From Arthrobacter sp. MA-N2 (lineage in GTDB: Bacteria > Actinomycetota > Actinomycetes > Actinomycetales > Micrococcaceae): 64,000 nucleotides of DNA. This document shows, one piece after another, positions 26,186 to 34,947 of this stretch. Both the position numbers and the translations under genes were made by a program. Position 1 is the stretch's first letter, and each line of letters opens with the position of its first letter. Location: the NCBI RefSeq assembly GCF_000517125.1, contig NZ_KI912155.1, forward strand, positions 187,707 through 251,706, read 5' to 3'. The notes under the pieces were generated by a model. That model had not been told where the DNA came from. It was given only the letters and a program-made list of their open reading frames with translations, and did not search any database.

Positions 26186-26449
26186 CTACTTTCCGACCTT
26201 GCTCATGGCCTGGTTGAAGAGACCTTCAAGGGCGGGCCCGGCAAGCGCCAACAGGCCTGCGACGAGGGCCGCGGACATGAGTGTGATCATCACCCATCCG
26301 GGCACATCGCCCCGCTCGGCACGATCATCGCCCGGCGCCAAGCTTCTCCCCGGTCTTTTCCCGAGTCGTGATCCAGACGGCAAGAAAGTCCACAGATGCC
26401 ACAACAAGAGCGCTGAAGCGGGAAGTCCACGACGTCCGTATTTCTTCAT
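26186..26449 (-). CDS. Flp-like small membrane protein of the Tad locus
   Basis: 87 residues. The C-terminal 45 residues, ERGDVPGWVMITLMSAALVA then GLLALAGPALEGLFNQAMSK, form one hydrophobic helix preceded by a Gly/Asp motif that could be a prepilin cleavage site. Position between tadC and the tadE genes is that of the major pilin Flp or a DUF4244-like partner. Start chosen at ATG 26449 with GGGG before it; an upstream ATG at 26491 is possible. The usual TTAEYA motif of DUF4244 is absent. Confidence 0.65.
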   Translation of the reverse strand: MKKYGRRGLPASALLLWHLWTFLPSGSRLGKRPGRSLAPGDDRAERGDVPGWVMITLMSAALVAGLLALAGPALEGLFNQAMSKVGK

Positions 26450-26564
26450 TTTTCCCCATTTCCGTTTGCAGAAACCCGCGCGGAGTTCCATGCAGTTTCA
26501 TTGTTTTTGGACATTCAGCCGAATACCCATGTGATGGATTCAAAGAGGTTTGTTCGTAAGCGCA

Positions 26565-27503
26565 TCAGAAGCCAAAATGTAATGCGGCCAGGCCGGGATA
26601 GACTGCGAAAATCACGGTGAGGGGTAAGACGCCGAAAACCAGCGGCACCATCATGGCAATCTCTTTGCGACCTGCCGCTTCCATCAGCTCCCGCTTCGCC
26701 GAGTCGCGGACGTCCGAGGCCTGCGCTCGCAATACATCGGCCAAAGGGGTTCCGCGTTCGACGGCAACTACTACCCCGTCTACGAACCGGAGCAGCGGGC
26801 CCAGATCGGTTCGTCCCGAAAAACCATGCAGCGCTTCGACGAGGGGCATGCCGGCCCGCGTAGCAGCCAGCACCAGGGCAAACTCCTTGGTCAATTCACC
26901 GCGGGCGGTCCGGCATACACGGTCGAAGGCAGCGGTGGCGCTCTCCCCTGCGCCCACAGCGAGGGCCATCAGTTCGGCGAGGCTGGGGAATTCCGCAAGC
27001 ATGCGCCTCTCCCTCCGTTTGATCTGCATCCCCAGCATGTAGTCGCGGAGGAGAAAACCGCCAAATGCGCAAAGCAAGACCGAACCGACTGCAAACATCG
27101 GGTTGAAACGGCCGAGGGTCGCGTTCAGCCCCGCTGCCGCGATTGCCCCGACAAACCCCATGGCCGCCCACAGCAACTGCTCCGCACGGAAGTCCACGGC
27201 AGACTTTCCCGAGCCGGCTTTTGCCAGCCTGTCGTTGAGCGATCTGGTGCCGAAGTTGAATCGAGCTAGGGAACGCAGTGCGTCCTGGAACACGGGCCGG
27301 AGAATGCGCTCCAAGGGGCCGAAGGGGGCGATGTCGGTGGGAATAGCCAGCAACCGGGATTCAACGTTATGGGATTTGAGTTGGGGCTCGATCCGCTCAG
27401 CGAAGGATGTGGTCCGCATGAACGGGAGTCGGACAAGAACAAGCCACAACCCGGCTCCCAGGAGAAGCCCGCAGAACACAGTCATGGCTGTGAACGCCGT
27501 CAC
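26565..27503 (-). CDS. tadC: Type II secretion F-domain protein, TadC-like
   Basis: 312 residues. A hydrophobic N-terminus, a T2SSF domain with AEFPSLAELMALAVGAGES, and C-terminal helices MMVPLVFGVLPLTVIFAVYP. Forms the inner-membrane platform of the Tad pilus with TadB. The start is GTG 27503, overlapping the tadB stop by four bases (GTGA). Confidence 0.86.
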   Translation of the reverse strand: MTAFTAMTVFCGLLLGAGLWLVLVRLPFMRTTSFAERIEPQLKSHNVESRLLAIPTDIAPFGPLERILRPVFQDALRSLARFNFGTRSLNDRLAKAGSGKSAVDFRAEQLLWAAMGFVGAIAAAGLNATLGRFNPMFAVGSVLLCAFGGFLLRDYMLGMQIKRRERRMLAEFPSLAELMALAVGAGESATAAFDRVCRTARGELTKEFALVLAATRAGMPLVEALHGFSGRTDLGPLLRFVDGVVVAVERGTPLADVLRAQASDVRDSAKRELMEAAGRKEIAMMVPLVFGVLPLTVIFAVYPGLAALHFGF

Positions 27504-28354
27504 CGAAGTACCCTTTCGTCCTGGGGAAGGGCGCCAATGCGCAGCATGGCCCAATAGCAGACTCCCGAGACCAACAGACCGGCCCCCAGCACACTGACTC
27601 CGGCCGCGGAGTTATAAGCCGCAACAGCTTCCGGCCTGCTGGCCAGCAGCATCAGGACAATCCATGGGGCGGCAACCGCCAGGCGCGCTCCGTTGATAGT
27701 CCAAGATTGTCGCGCTTCCAGCTCACTGCGGGTCCTGGCGCTCTCACGGAGGAACTCGGCGAGAGTTCCCAGAAGGCGCCCGAGATCGGATCCACCCACC
27801 TCACGGGTCAATCGGAGCGCCTCAATGATCCGGTCGGCAACGGGGTCGGCCAGGCGCGCCTTTAGCTTGCTCAACGCCGAATCGAAATGGCCGCCCGAAC
27901 GGTAATCCACACCAAACTCACGGAAGAGGCCCCTCAGCTCTTCGGGACCTTTGTCACCGAGTTGGATAAGTGCTTCAGGCAGCGAAAGCCCCGCTCGGAT
28001 CGCTGAGCGCAGATGATCTACGACGTCCGGCCACAGTTCCCGGAGCATGGCTGTCCGCCTACGCGCCCGCCAGCTGACAACCCCTAGAGGAAGCCACGCA
28101 CCGAATAGGCCGAAGCACGCCGCGATCGAAACCGAGGTTGTCATGATTGAGATCACCAGCGTGGTGAAAAGGCCGAACCCCAGGCAGGAGGCGACGAATG
28201 CTCCACCGCTCACCTTTTCGATCCCGGACGCGAGCAGCAAACCCTCAAGACGTTTGGCTTTGGACTCCTTGACGGCAAGCGGTGGTTGCTCCCAAGCAGA
28301 CCACCAGATAAGAAATATGCCCAGCCCGCAGAGAACACCAAGCAGCGGCGCCAT
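27500..28354 (-). CDS. tadB: Type II secretion F-domain protein, TadB-like
   Basis: 284 residues with T2SSF domain: LRSAIRAGLSLPEALIQLGDKG and REVGGSDLGRLLGTLAEFLRE, flanked by hydrophobic segments near residues 1-20, 60-110 and 225-275. Platform protein of the Tad pilus. The ATG shares one base with the tadA stop (TGATG), and tadC follows with overlap, so the three are translationally coupled. Confidence 0.87.
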   Translation of the reverse strand: MAPLLGVLCGLGIFLIWWSAWEQPPLAVKESKAKRLEGLLLASGIEKVSGGAFVASCLGFGLFTTLVISIMTTSVSIAACFGLFGAWLPLGVVSWRARRRTAMLRELWPDVVDHLRSAIRAGLSLPEALIQLGDKGPEELRGLFREFGVDYRSGGHFDSALSKLKARLADPVADRIIEALRLTREVGGSDLGRLLGTLAEFLRESARTRSELEARQSWTINGARLAVAAPWIVLMLLASRPEAVAAYNSAAGVSVLGAGLLVSGVCYWAMLRIGALPQDERVLR

Positions 28355-29577
28355 CAGTAATGTTCCAGAAGAGCAGCAACGTTAAAGCCTGCCCGGGAGA
28401 ACTTCTCCGCCGCGGGCATGGAATTTGACGTGGGTTGGAGCCTTCCGTCCTGCATCGCGAACACCATGGACGACTCGACAATGCCGTTCTCCACGCGCCG
28501 GCCCAACGAAAGTATTTCCGTGACTTGCCGGCGCCCGTCCGGGTGGCGGCTGCAATGGATGACGAGGTCGATGCAGGATGCGACGGTTGGAACGACGAAC
28601 GCACTCGAAATGTTCTCGCCCGCAAGCAGGGGCAGCGTGCAAATCTTGGTCACGGCGTCATGGGCAGAGTTGGCATGGACCGTGCACATCCCGGGAAGGC
28701 CCGAATTCAAGGCAATAAGCATGTCCAGGCTTTCGGCTTCACGGACTTCGCCAACGACGAGGCGATCTGGCCGCATTCGAAGAGCCTCTTTGACGAGTCG
28801 ACGGAGGGGTATTTCACCTTGTCCCTCCAGGTTCGGCTGTCGGCACTGCAGACCGACAACGTCACGGAGCGGGAATTGGAGTTCAAAAATCTCTTCTACT
28901 GTGACGACCCGTTCCCTCGAGCCGATGTTGGCCGCCAGGCAGTTGAGCAGGGTTGTCTTTCCTGCCTGGGTGGCGCCGGAGACGAGAATATTCAGCCCGC
29001 TTGCCACCGCCGCTCCCAGAAATCGCGCCGACTGAGGGGTCAAAGTGCCCAGCTCCGCCAAGTGTTCGAGCCGGGTAGCCTTCACCACGAACTTGCGGAT
29101 GTTGACCGCCCAATGCCGGCGAGTGACATCCGGAATGACCACGTGGAGCCTCGAACCATCGGGTAAGGCAGCATCCACAAATGGCGAAGAGAGGTCCAGC
29201 CGCCGCCCGGAACTCTTGAGCATCCGCTCCACGAGGTCGCGAACCTGCTGTTCGTTGAGGCTTAGCGAGGTCAGCTCGGACTCGCCATTTCGGGCAATGA
29301 AGACCTCATTGGGCGCGTTGAGCCAGATTTCTTCAACAGTGGGGTCATCCAGAAGTGGCTGGAGTTGTCCGAAGCCGGCAACGGCGTCGAAGACGTACTT
29401 GCGCGCGCTGTCCAGCTGTCCCAACGGAGGCAACGGACCGAGAAGGGCGCGCTCGTCATAGTCACTCACGGCGGCCTCGACGAGTCGACGTACTTCGACC
29501 GTCTGGTTGAAAGGGTCCAGCCCCCTCCGGCGAATCAGTTCGCGGACCTCATCCTCGACGATGCTTAAGGCATCCAT
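28354..29577 (-). CDS. tadA: Tad pilus assembly/secretion ATPase (TadA/CpaF)
   Basis: 407 residues. Walker A GATQAGKTTLLNCLA, Asp-box VTVEEIFELQ, and Walker B region MRPDRLVVGEVREAESLDML, with the His box GMCTVHANSAHDAV. This hexameric ATPase drives pilus assembly. Start ATG 29577 follows GGGGGG. It is the first gene of the Tad unit; no TadZ/CpaE-like gene and no prepilin peptidase is in the window, so those parts must be elsewhere if the pilus works. Confidence 0.92.
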   Translation of the reverse strand: MDALSIVEDEVRELIRRRGLDPFNQTVEVRRLVEAAVSDYDERALLGPLPPLGQLDSARKYVFDAVAGFGQLQPLLDDPTVEEIWLNAPNEVFIARNGESELTSLSLNEQQVRDLVERMLKSSGRRLDLSSPFVDAALPDGSRLHVVIPDVTRRHWAVNIRKFVVKATRLEHLAELGTLTPQSARFLGAAVASGLNILVSGATQAGKTTLLNCLAANIGSRERVVTVEEIFELQFPLRDVVGLQCRQPNLEGQGEIPLRRLVKEALRMRPDRLVVGEVREAESLDMLIALNSGLPGMCTVHANSAHDAVTKICTLPLLAGENISSAFVVPTVASCIDLVIHCSRHPDGRRQVTEILSLGRRVENGIVESSMVFAMQDGRLQPTSNSMPAAEKFSRAGFNVAALLEHY

Positions 29578-29705
29578 CTTCCCCCCAATGAAGAATGAAT
29601 TCCGCGTCGCAGCGGAAGCGTCAATGAAGTCAAGGCTAGGCGAGATACCTACATGGATCCAATAAGCCCGGTCGGCCTGTGGAAAACTGCGAAAAGGGCC
29701 TTTCC

Positions 29706-31265
29706 TCAGCCCTGCTCCGATTGTCCAATCGACAGCGTCAGGACGGTGTCTTCCTTCGCGCCCACAACGCTTTCGGACGTCAATACAAACGACCGCGGGA
29801 AGAGGCACCGGTAGCTCACGACCGCGCCGAGAACCAGAACGAGCAAGTATGAAATTGTCAGTACCTGCCACGTCATCGGAGGTTGCCAGAGCGGGTCGAA
29901 CATCTCGGTCCAGTTCGTCCGTTCTTGTCCGACCGTGAAGCGTCGAAGTGTCGAGACGAAGGTGTAAAGGTGAACTCCCACCGCACCGGCCAAGACCCAT
30001 CGCGCCAAGGAGTGCGCCCATGGGGACCTGGGAATTGGACGCCAGACCATGACTGCTCCGCATGCCAATAGCAGCAATACAAACGCTGCCAAGAGATAGC
30101 GTCCTTGCCAAATGTAGCCGAGCTGCTGGATCACTTGGGCTTGAAGTATCGGCGGCAAGATAAGCACCGCGACAAGCAAGACCCAGACAGCCGGTCGCCT
30201 TCGAAACGGCCGCGCAGTCAGGCCGCCTAGGATGACTGCGGCGAAACCGAAATGCCAGAAACTGAACACCGCCGCGGGGGCCGGGGTGTCCAGCCATCCC
30301 ATTACGCCGATGTACCCGGAGGAATAGTCGAAGGTGCGGTCCAACATCGTGACAAATGCAGCGTCTGGAGTAACGTTGCTCGGCGTGCCACCTAGACTGT
30401 CGAAACTGTTGGCCACCTTTAGCCAAGCGAGGCTCGCAGCACAACCGACACCGACCAGCCCGGCCATCGCCAATCCAAGACGGTTCTTTAAAACGGCACC
30501 GAAGGGCTTGATCCCATAAATCAAAACGGCTGCCGCGAAGGCAAGCGCGAGCCACAGTAAGGAAAGAGCGCGAGTGTTGGCCAATACCGCGCCGGAGACA
30601 CCGACAAGAACGATATTAAGTCGGACGTTCTTGAGCCTGCGCCTGTTCTCCAAGACAACGCAGAGATTCGTAAACACTGCGGCGGTGGTAGCGATTTCAA
30701 GGGCATTTGGATTAATCGCACCGTTCAGGAAAAGCACCATAGGCGTCACTGCTACAAGGCAGGTTGCCACTGGCCAAAACCGTCGACGCAGGGATGCTGC
30801 GGCACCGATGGCTACTGCAAGGAACGCGCTACATATCAGGGCGCTGAGCGCACGCATCAGATAAATCGCCGGGGCCCCTCCCATGAGACGGGATGGCAAT
30901 CCGATCATTGCGTAGTACATCGGGTTGTAGTTGCCAGCACTCGTTTGCGCTTGGACAAGGTCTCGTGCGCTCGCGTCAATTGGCGGAGCGCAGGCGGGCG
31001 TTGACCCGGGATTGGTGCCGAAGCAAGCTTGCACACCAATCATCGCGATGTAGCGCGGAACCGTGACACTGGTCAGGTCACCCTGTTTGCCACCTGATAT
31101 TCCCGTAAGTTCACCCCGTGCAACGGCTGCGGCCTTGATGGTGTGGGCCGGTTCATCCGGAACCGACATGAGCGGCGATGCAAATGCCCAGAGAAGGGAC
31201 AGCGCGGCGAGGAGTGGGATCGCAATTAGTGAATACCTCAGTGTTGAACCGCGAGCACTAGTCAT
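29706..31265 (-). CDS. DUF2142 family polytopic membrane protein
   Basis: 519 residues with about twelve hydrophobic helices. The N-terminal extracytoplasmic loop has SPLMSVPDEPAHTIKAAAVARGE, the acidic motif of DUF2142 proteins, which resemble GT-C glycosyltransferases. It overlaps the gtrA-like gene upstream by eight bases and has GGAAGAG before ATG 31265. A paralogue with the same motif lies at 38527-40203. Probably transfers a sugar from a lipid carrier in the envelope; substrate unknown. A 128-base gap separates it from tadA. Confidence 0.82.
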   Translation of the reverse strand: MTSARGSTLRYSLIAIPLLAALSLLWAFASPLMSVPDEPAHTIKAAAVARGELTGISGGKQGDLTSVTVPRYIAMIGVQACFGTNPGSTPACAPPIDASARDLVQAQTSAGNYNPMYYAMIGLPSRLMGGAPAIYLMRALSALICSAFLAVAIGAAASLRRRFWPVATCLVAVTPMVLFLNGAINPNALEIATTAAVFTNLCVVLENRRRLKNVRLNIVLVGVSGAVLANTRALSLLWLALAFAAAVLIYGIKPFGAVLKNRLGLAMAGLVGVGCAASLAWLKVANSFDSLGGTPSNVTPDAAFVTMLDRTFDYSSGYIGVMGWLDTPAPAAVFSFWHFGFAAVILGGLTARPFRRRPAVWVLLVAVLILPPILQAQVIQQLGYIWQGRYLLAAFVLLLLACGAVMVWRPIPRSPWAHSLARWVLAGAVGVHLYTFVSTLRRFTVGQERTNWTEMFDPLWQPPMTWQVLTISYLLVLVLGAVVSYRCLFPRSFVLTSESVVGAKEDTVLTLSIGQSEQG

Positions 31266-31752
31266 TTGCAGACTCTTCCGAGGAAACAAGCACATCTGAC
31301 GGGGCCGAGCCGGGCCCGCTGTAACCTTCAACCGTGCCTGTCTTGAAAATCCAGTGCTTATAAAGCAGGAAGTTCCAGACCGTAGTTGCCACAGTGGCGA
31401 TTACTTTCCCAATGGCGTAAGACACTCCAACAGCGGCGATCCCATTAACAATGAAATCGGTCGCCAGGAGGTTGACGACAACCAGTACTCCATACTTGAG
31501 GAAGCTCACATGGGCCCGGGTGCCGGACTGGAACGTGAACTTTCTTTGGGCAAAAAAATTGAAAACCAAGCTCGCAAGGAACGCAATTGGAGTTGCAATC
31601 CAGAGATCCACGCGGCCAGGCTCGTGCAGGAGGGTCAGGGTGCCCAGGTCAATCGCGAACGAAGCGGCCCCGACGGCAAGGAATTTGATCAGGTACCCGT
31701 TCCGGGCAAAACCGAAAAGGCCGCGAGCCCACTTGGCGAAGGCTTCCCCCAC
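31258..31752 (-). CDS. GtrA family membrane protein
   Basis: About 164 residues with four transmembrane helices: FLAVGAASFAIDLGTLTLL, PIAFLASLVFNFFAQRKFTF, VLVVVNLLATDFIVNGIAAV and AIGKVIATVATTVWNFLLYKHWIF. GtrA proteins take part in lipid-linked glucosyl transfer or polysaccharide anchoring. Start uncertain: GTG 31752 (GGTGG about ten bases upstream) is used here, while the frame extends to a TTG at 31779 with no ribosome site. It is coupled to the DUF2142 gene downstream. Confidence 0.82.
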   Translation of the reverse strand: MGEAFAKWARGLFGFARNGYLIKFLAVGAASFAIDLGTLTLLHEPGRVDLWIATPIAFLASLVFNFFAQRKFTFQSGTRAHVSFLKYGVLVVVNLLATDFIVNGIAAVGVSYAIGKVIATVATTVWNFLLYKHWIFKTGTVEGYSGPGSAPSDVLVSSEESAND

Positions 31753-31905
31753 GATGCGAATTACCACCCTGCAGCTCAATGATCAGGGGCGTTGTTGCCC
31801 AAGACCTACAAAGTATAGACCAGTCGATGTCATGGCTCTTTCAGGAACCTCCCAGACGCCCGAGGCGAGTGTTCCTACTTGGATTCCGGGGCCCGAAAAC
31901 GAGTG

Positions 31906-31934
31906 TTGACGTCCTATGTGGCCGCTCGTAGCGT
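31906..31934 (+). promoter_or_regulatory. Candidate promoter before the deacetylase gene, in a 372-base gap
   Basis: TTGACG (31906-31911) and TAGCGT (31929-31934) are separated by 17 bases, a fair sigma-70-like pair, about 190 bases before the deacetylase start. The rest of the divergent gap 31753-32124 shows no gene or structured RNA that I recognise. Confidence 0.35.
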
Positions 31935-32124
31935 CGTTACATCAGCTGTGCGTCACTGGCGGGAAACGGGCCAGATGACTTTGTTTATCGCGATTGATGC
32001 GCTGCCGTTTCAAACGAATGAATGCTTACGATGAGCACTGGCGCCTCCGAACTGTGCACGCTGAATCAGATATGGCAATGAAGGTCCCACCAGTCAGGTC
32101 GCAAGCGCGACGAACGGACTTGAG

Positions 32125-34668
32125 ATGCAAAACAGGTGGATGGTGGCCTCCTGCAATGGGCGGGGGCTCCCATATGAAGACCAACAGACCCATCGGAAAG
32201 CGGCTGCCATAGGGGCCGCCATGCTTCTTTTGGCAACGCTATTTAATACGGCTGTTTTGGCCCAGCCAGCACAAGCTGCCGGTCCGCTAGTAGTCACATT
32301 GACATTTGATGACGCCAACGCTGATCAGGTAGCCGCGGCCAACTATCTGAATTCCAAAGGAATGATGGGGACGTTCTTCCTTCCCTCCGGCTACCTCAAT
32401 GCTACCGATCCCAATGGTGGGCCGCCCCCATATATGACGACTGCCCAGGCACTCGCCCTCCAATCGGCAGGCAATGAGATTGCCGGGCATACAGTGACGC
32501 ACCCTGACCTGGCCCAGATGGACGCGAATGAGGTGGCACGCCAGGTGTGCAATGACCGCGTCAACCTGACCAACATGGGCTTCCGGGTCACGAACTTTGC
32601 CTACCCGTTTGCGTCTGCCACTCCAGCCGTCGAGCAAACAGTCGCCAACTGCGGCTACAACAGCGCACGTGGCCTCGGTGATCTGAAGAGCAAGGCTGCT
32701 CCAACTCTGACCGAAGTGGCTGAACCGCTGCCCGTTCCTGCCGCGGACCTCTATTTCACCAAGGCACCTGATGAGGTGGACAACACTTGGGCCGTCGCTG
32801 ACATGCAGGCTGTTGTGACCCAGGCAGAGGCCGGTGGCGGATGGGTGCAATTGACTTTCCACCACTTCGACTCGACCACTGATCCGCTGAGTGTCACTAC
32901 GGCGAATTTCCATTCTTACGTCGATTGGCTGGCGACTGAACAAACGGCCGGCAGGATCGTCGTCAAGACTGTGCGCCAAGTCATGGCGGCGCAGTTCCCT
33001 GACCCAAGCAATTCCGCACTGGACGTGAACAAGCCGCTCGTCAATGGACCGGCTGCACCGCCACCGATCACAGTTGGAAACCTGCTCCAGAATCCAAGCT
33101 TGGAGACAGCCGGGCCGGTAGCATCCGGGCTGCCCTACTGCTGGGCGATCGGCTCCTACGGCACGCAAACCTCCACCTTCACAAGCGTCTCTCCCGGTCA
33201 CACAGGAAACATTGCCGAACAGATGGTGACCAGCGGCTACGTTGACGGGGATGCCAAGCTGCTACCTACCCTTGACCTCGGCCAATGCGCTCCCAGCGCC
33301 ACCTCTGGCCACACATATCAGATGTCCGCTTGGTACAAGTCCACGGCCCCCACGCAATTCGAGTTGTACTACCGAACCGGGCTGGGTACGTGGACGTACT
33401 GGACGGCCAGTCCGAACTTCGTGGCCGCCACAGCGTGGACCCAGGCAACCTGGACGTCGCCAGCCGTCCCGGCAGGAGCCAGTGCCATCAGCTTGGGCCT
33501 CAACCTGCTGAGCAACGGAACCCTGGTGACCGACGACTATGGCTTATACGACTCCAGCGCAGTTCCCGGTGTCTTCAAATCGATGACGCCGACCAGGATG
33601 CTCGACACCCGCAACAATCCCACGCCTGTCGGACCTAACGGCACCATCTCCTTCCAAGTCGGAGGCGTCAACGGCATTCCGGCGAACGTCACGGCAGTGA
33701 CCTTCAACCTCACGGTCGCCGGTCCTACGTCCAACGGGTTCGTCACGGCCTACCCGTCCGGAAGCACCGCGCCTAATGCCTCAAACCTGAACTACGCTCC
33801 CGGACAGATCGTTCCAAACCTCGTGACAGTACCGGTCGGGACAAGCGGACAGGTCAGCCTCCACAACACCTCGAACGGGACGGCTCAACTCATAGCCGAC
33901 GTTTCCGGGTACTACGTCCCGGCCGCAACAAGCTCGCCCGGCGAATTCCAAGCGATGACGCCGAGCAGGTTCCTGGATACCCGGAACAGTGCAGCGGTGC
34001 CACCGGGTGGATCAGTCTCCTTCCAAGTGGGCGGCGTCAGCGGCATCCCGGCAACGGTCTCAGCGGTGAGCTTCAACTTCACCGTCGCCGGGGCGAGCTC
34101 GTTCGGCTTCGCCACGGCATACGCCTCCGGCACAACACGGCCAAACGCCTCCAACCTGAACTTCGCCCAGGGCCAGATCGTGCCCAATAGCGTCACCGTG
34201 CCTGTAGGCACAGACGGTAAGGTCACGCTCTACAACGGCTCACCGACAGGGACTGCGCAATTTATCGCGGATGTCTCCGGCTATTACTTGGGCGGCGGGT
34301 CGGCAACGGTTTCGGGAGCGTTCCAGCCCATAACGCCCACCAGGTTCCTCGATACCCGCAACGGCACCCCGGTCGCGGCCAACGGTACGATGTCCTTTCA
34401 GGTCGGCGGCGTCAGCGGGGTTCCCGCAACGGTTGGTGGATTGACGTTCAACCTCACGGTCGCCAACCCGACGTCGAACGGGTTCGTCACGGCCTTCCCC
34501 GCCGGCACCGTGGTGCCAAATGCCTCGAACCTGAATTACGCGCCCGGGCAGATCGTCCCGAACCTAGCAACGATACCGGTGGGGACAGGCGGCCAGGTCA
34601 GTCTCCACAACACCTCGAACGGGACGGCACAACTCATCGCAGACGTGTCGGGATACTTCGTCCCGTGA
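32125..34668 (+). CDS. Secreted polysaccharide deacetylase with CBM-like region and three C-terminal repeats
   Basis: 847 residues in the longest frame. A signal peptide ends near QAA-GP (residue 52). A NodB domain (55-300) carries D62/D63 in TLTFDDAN and the metal histidines H122 and H126 in GHTVTHPDL, so it is likely active on N-acetylated or O-acetylated glycans. A jelly-roll-like region follows (about 325-475), then three 117-residue repeats to the end. The N-terminus is odd: a better start, ATG 32174 with a G-rich ribosome site and MKTNRPIGKRL, is in another frame and stops at once, so the true start may involve a frameshift. Confidence 0.82.
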   Translation: MQNRWMVASCNGRGLPYEDQQTHRKAAAIGAAMLLLATLFNTAVLAQPAQAAGPLVVTLTFDDANADQVAAANYLNSKGMMGTFFLPSGYLNATDPNGGPPPYMTTAQALALQSAGNEIAGHTVTHPDLAQMDANEVARQVCNDRVNLTNMGFRVTNFAYPFASATPAVEQTVANCGYNSARGLGDLKSKAAPTLTEVAEPLPVPAADLYFTKAPDEVDNTWAVADMQAVVTQAEAGGGWVQLTFHHFDSTTDPLSVTTANFHSYVDWLATEQTAGRIVVKTVRQVMAAQFPDPSNSALDVNKPLVNGPAAPPPITVGNLLQNPSLETAGPVASGLPYCWAIGSYGTQTSTFTSVSPGHTGNIAEQMVTSGYVDGDAKLLPTLDLGQCAPSATSGHTYQMSAWYKSTAPTQFELYYRTGLGTWTYWTASPNFVAATAWTQATWTSPAVPAGASAISLGLNLLSNGTLVTDDYGLYDSSAVPGVFKSMTPTRMLDTRNNPTPVGPNGTISFQVGGVNGIPANVTAVTFNLTVAGPTSNGFVTAYPSGSTAPNASNLNYAPGQIVPNLVTVPVGTSGQVSLHNTSNGTAQLIADVSGYYVPAATSSPGEFQAMTPSRFLDTRNSAAVPPGGSVSFQVGGVSGIPATVSAVSFNFTVAGASSFGFATAYASGTTRPNASNLNFAQGQIVPNSVTVPVGTDGKVTLYNGSPTGTAQFIADVSGYYLGGGSATVSGAFQPITPTRFLDTRNGTPVAANGTMSFQVGGVSGVPATVGGLTFNLTVANPTSNGFVTAFPAGTVVPNASNLNYAPGQIVPNLATIPVGTGGQVSLHNTSNGTAQLIADVSGYFVP
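33571..34665 (+). repeat. Three tandem ~117-residue repeats in the deacetylase
   Basis: Repeats begin near 33571, 33940 and 34315. Each has the order MTPTRMLDTRN, FQVGGVNGIPA, FNLTVAGPTSNGFVTAYPSG, ASNLNYAPGQIVPN, and ends LIADVSGYY. Copies 1 and 3 are closest, with long stretches identical at DNA level around SLHNTSNGTAQLIADVSGY. Probable beta-rich surface or wall-binding modules; function unknown. Confidence 0.85.
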
Positions 34669-34693
34669 TCGCCTGAAGCTTTCCCGAGGCAGA

Positions 34694-34745
34694 AACATTT
34701 CCGCCCTGGTCCGCACTCGCGGACCAGGGCGGAAATGTTTTCACG
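34694..34745 (+). terminator. Strong terminator after the deacetylase gene
   Basis: A 21-bp perfect stem (34694-34714 with 34721-34741), loop CACTCG, ending in ATGTTTTC on the plus strand. The rest of the gap to the next gene (34746-34947) holds no recognisable feature. Confidence 0.85.
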
Positions 34746-34947
34746 TCCGACTGCAGCAACCCGTTCAACTGCGGGCAAAGCCATCAAGCCACAAAAATCC
34801 CATTGGCCACATTAGCATCATCTTGCACATCGGTGTTATGGTGGGCTTCAAATTCAGCCTTACAACTGCCAGCCGCCGGATGTCGCACGGCGGAAATGAT
34901 CCGGTACCGCCCTATCGGGGGCCGGTAATCTCGTGTGGAGCGAAGCA

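Noticed and set aside
31994..32212. Small plus-strand frame ending MKTNRPIGKRLP
   Set aside because: Not supported as a gene on its own; its last part is discussed as a possible lost N-terminus of the deacetylase.
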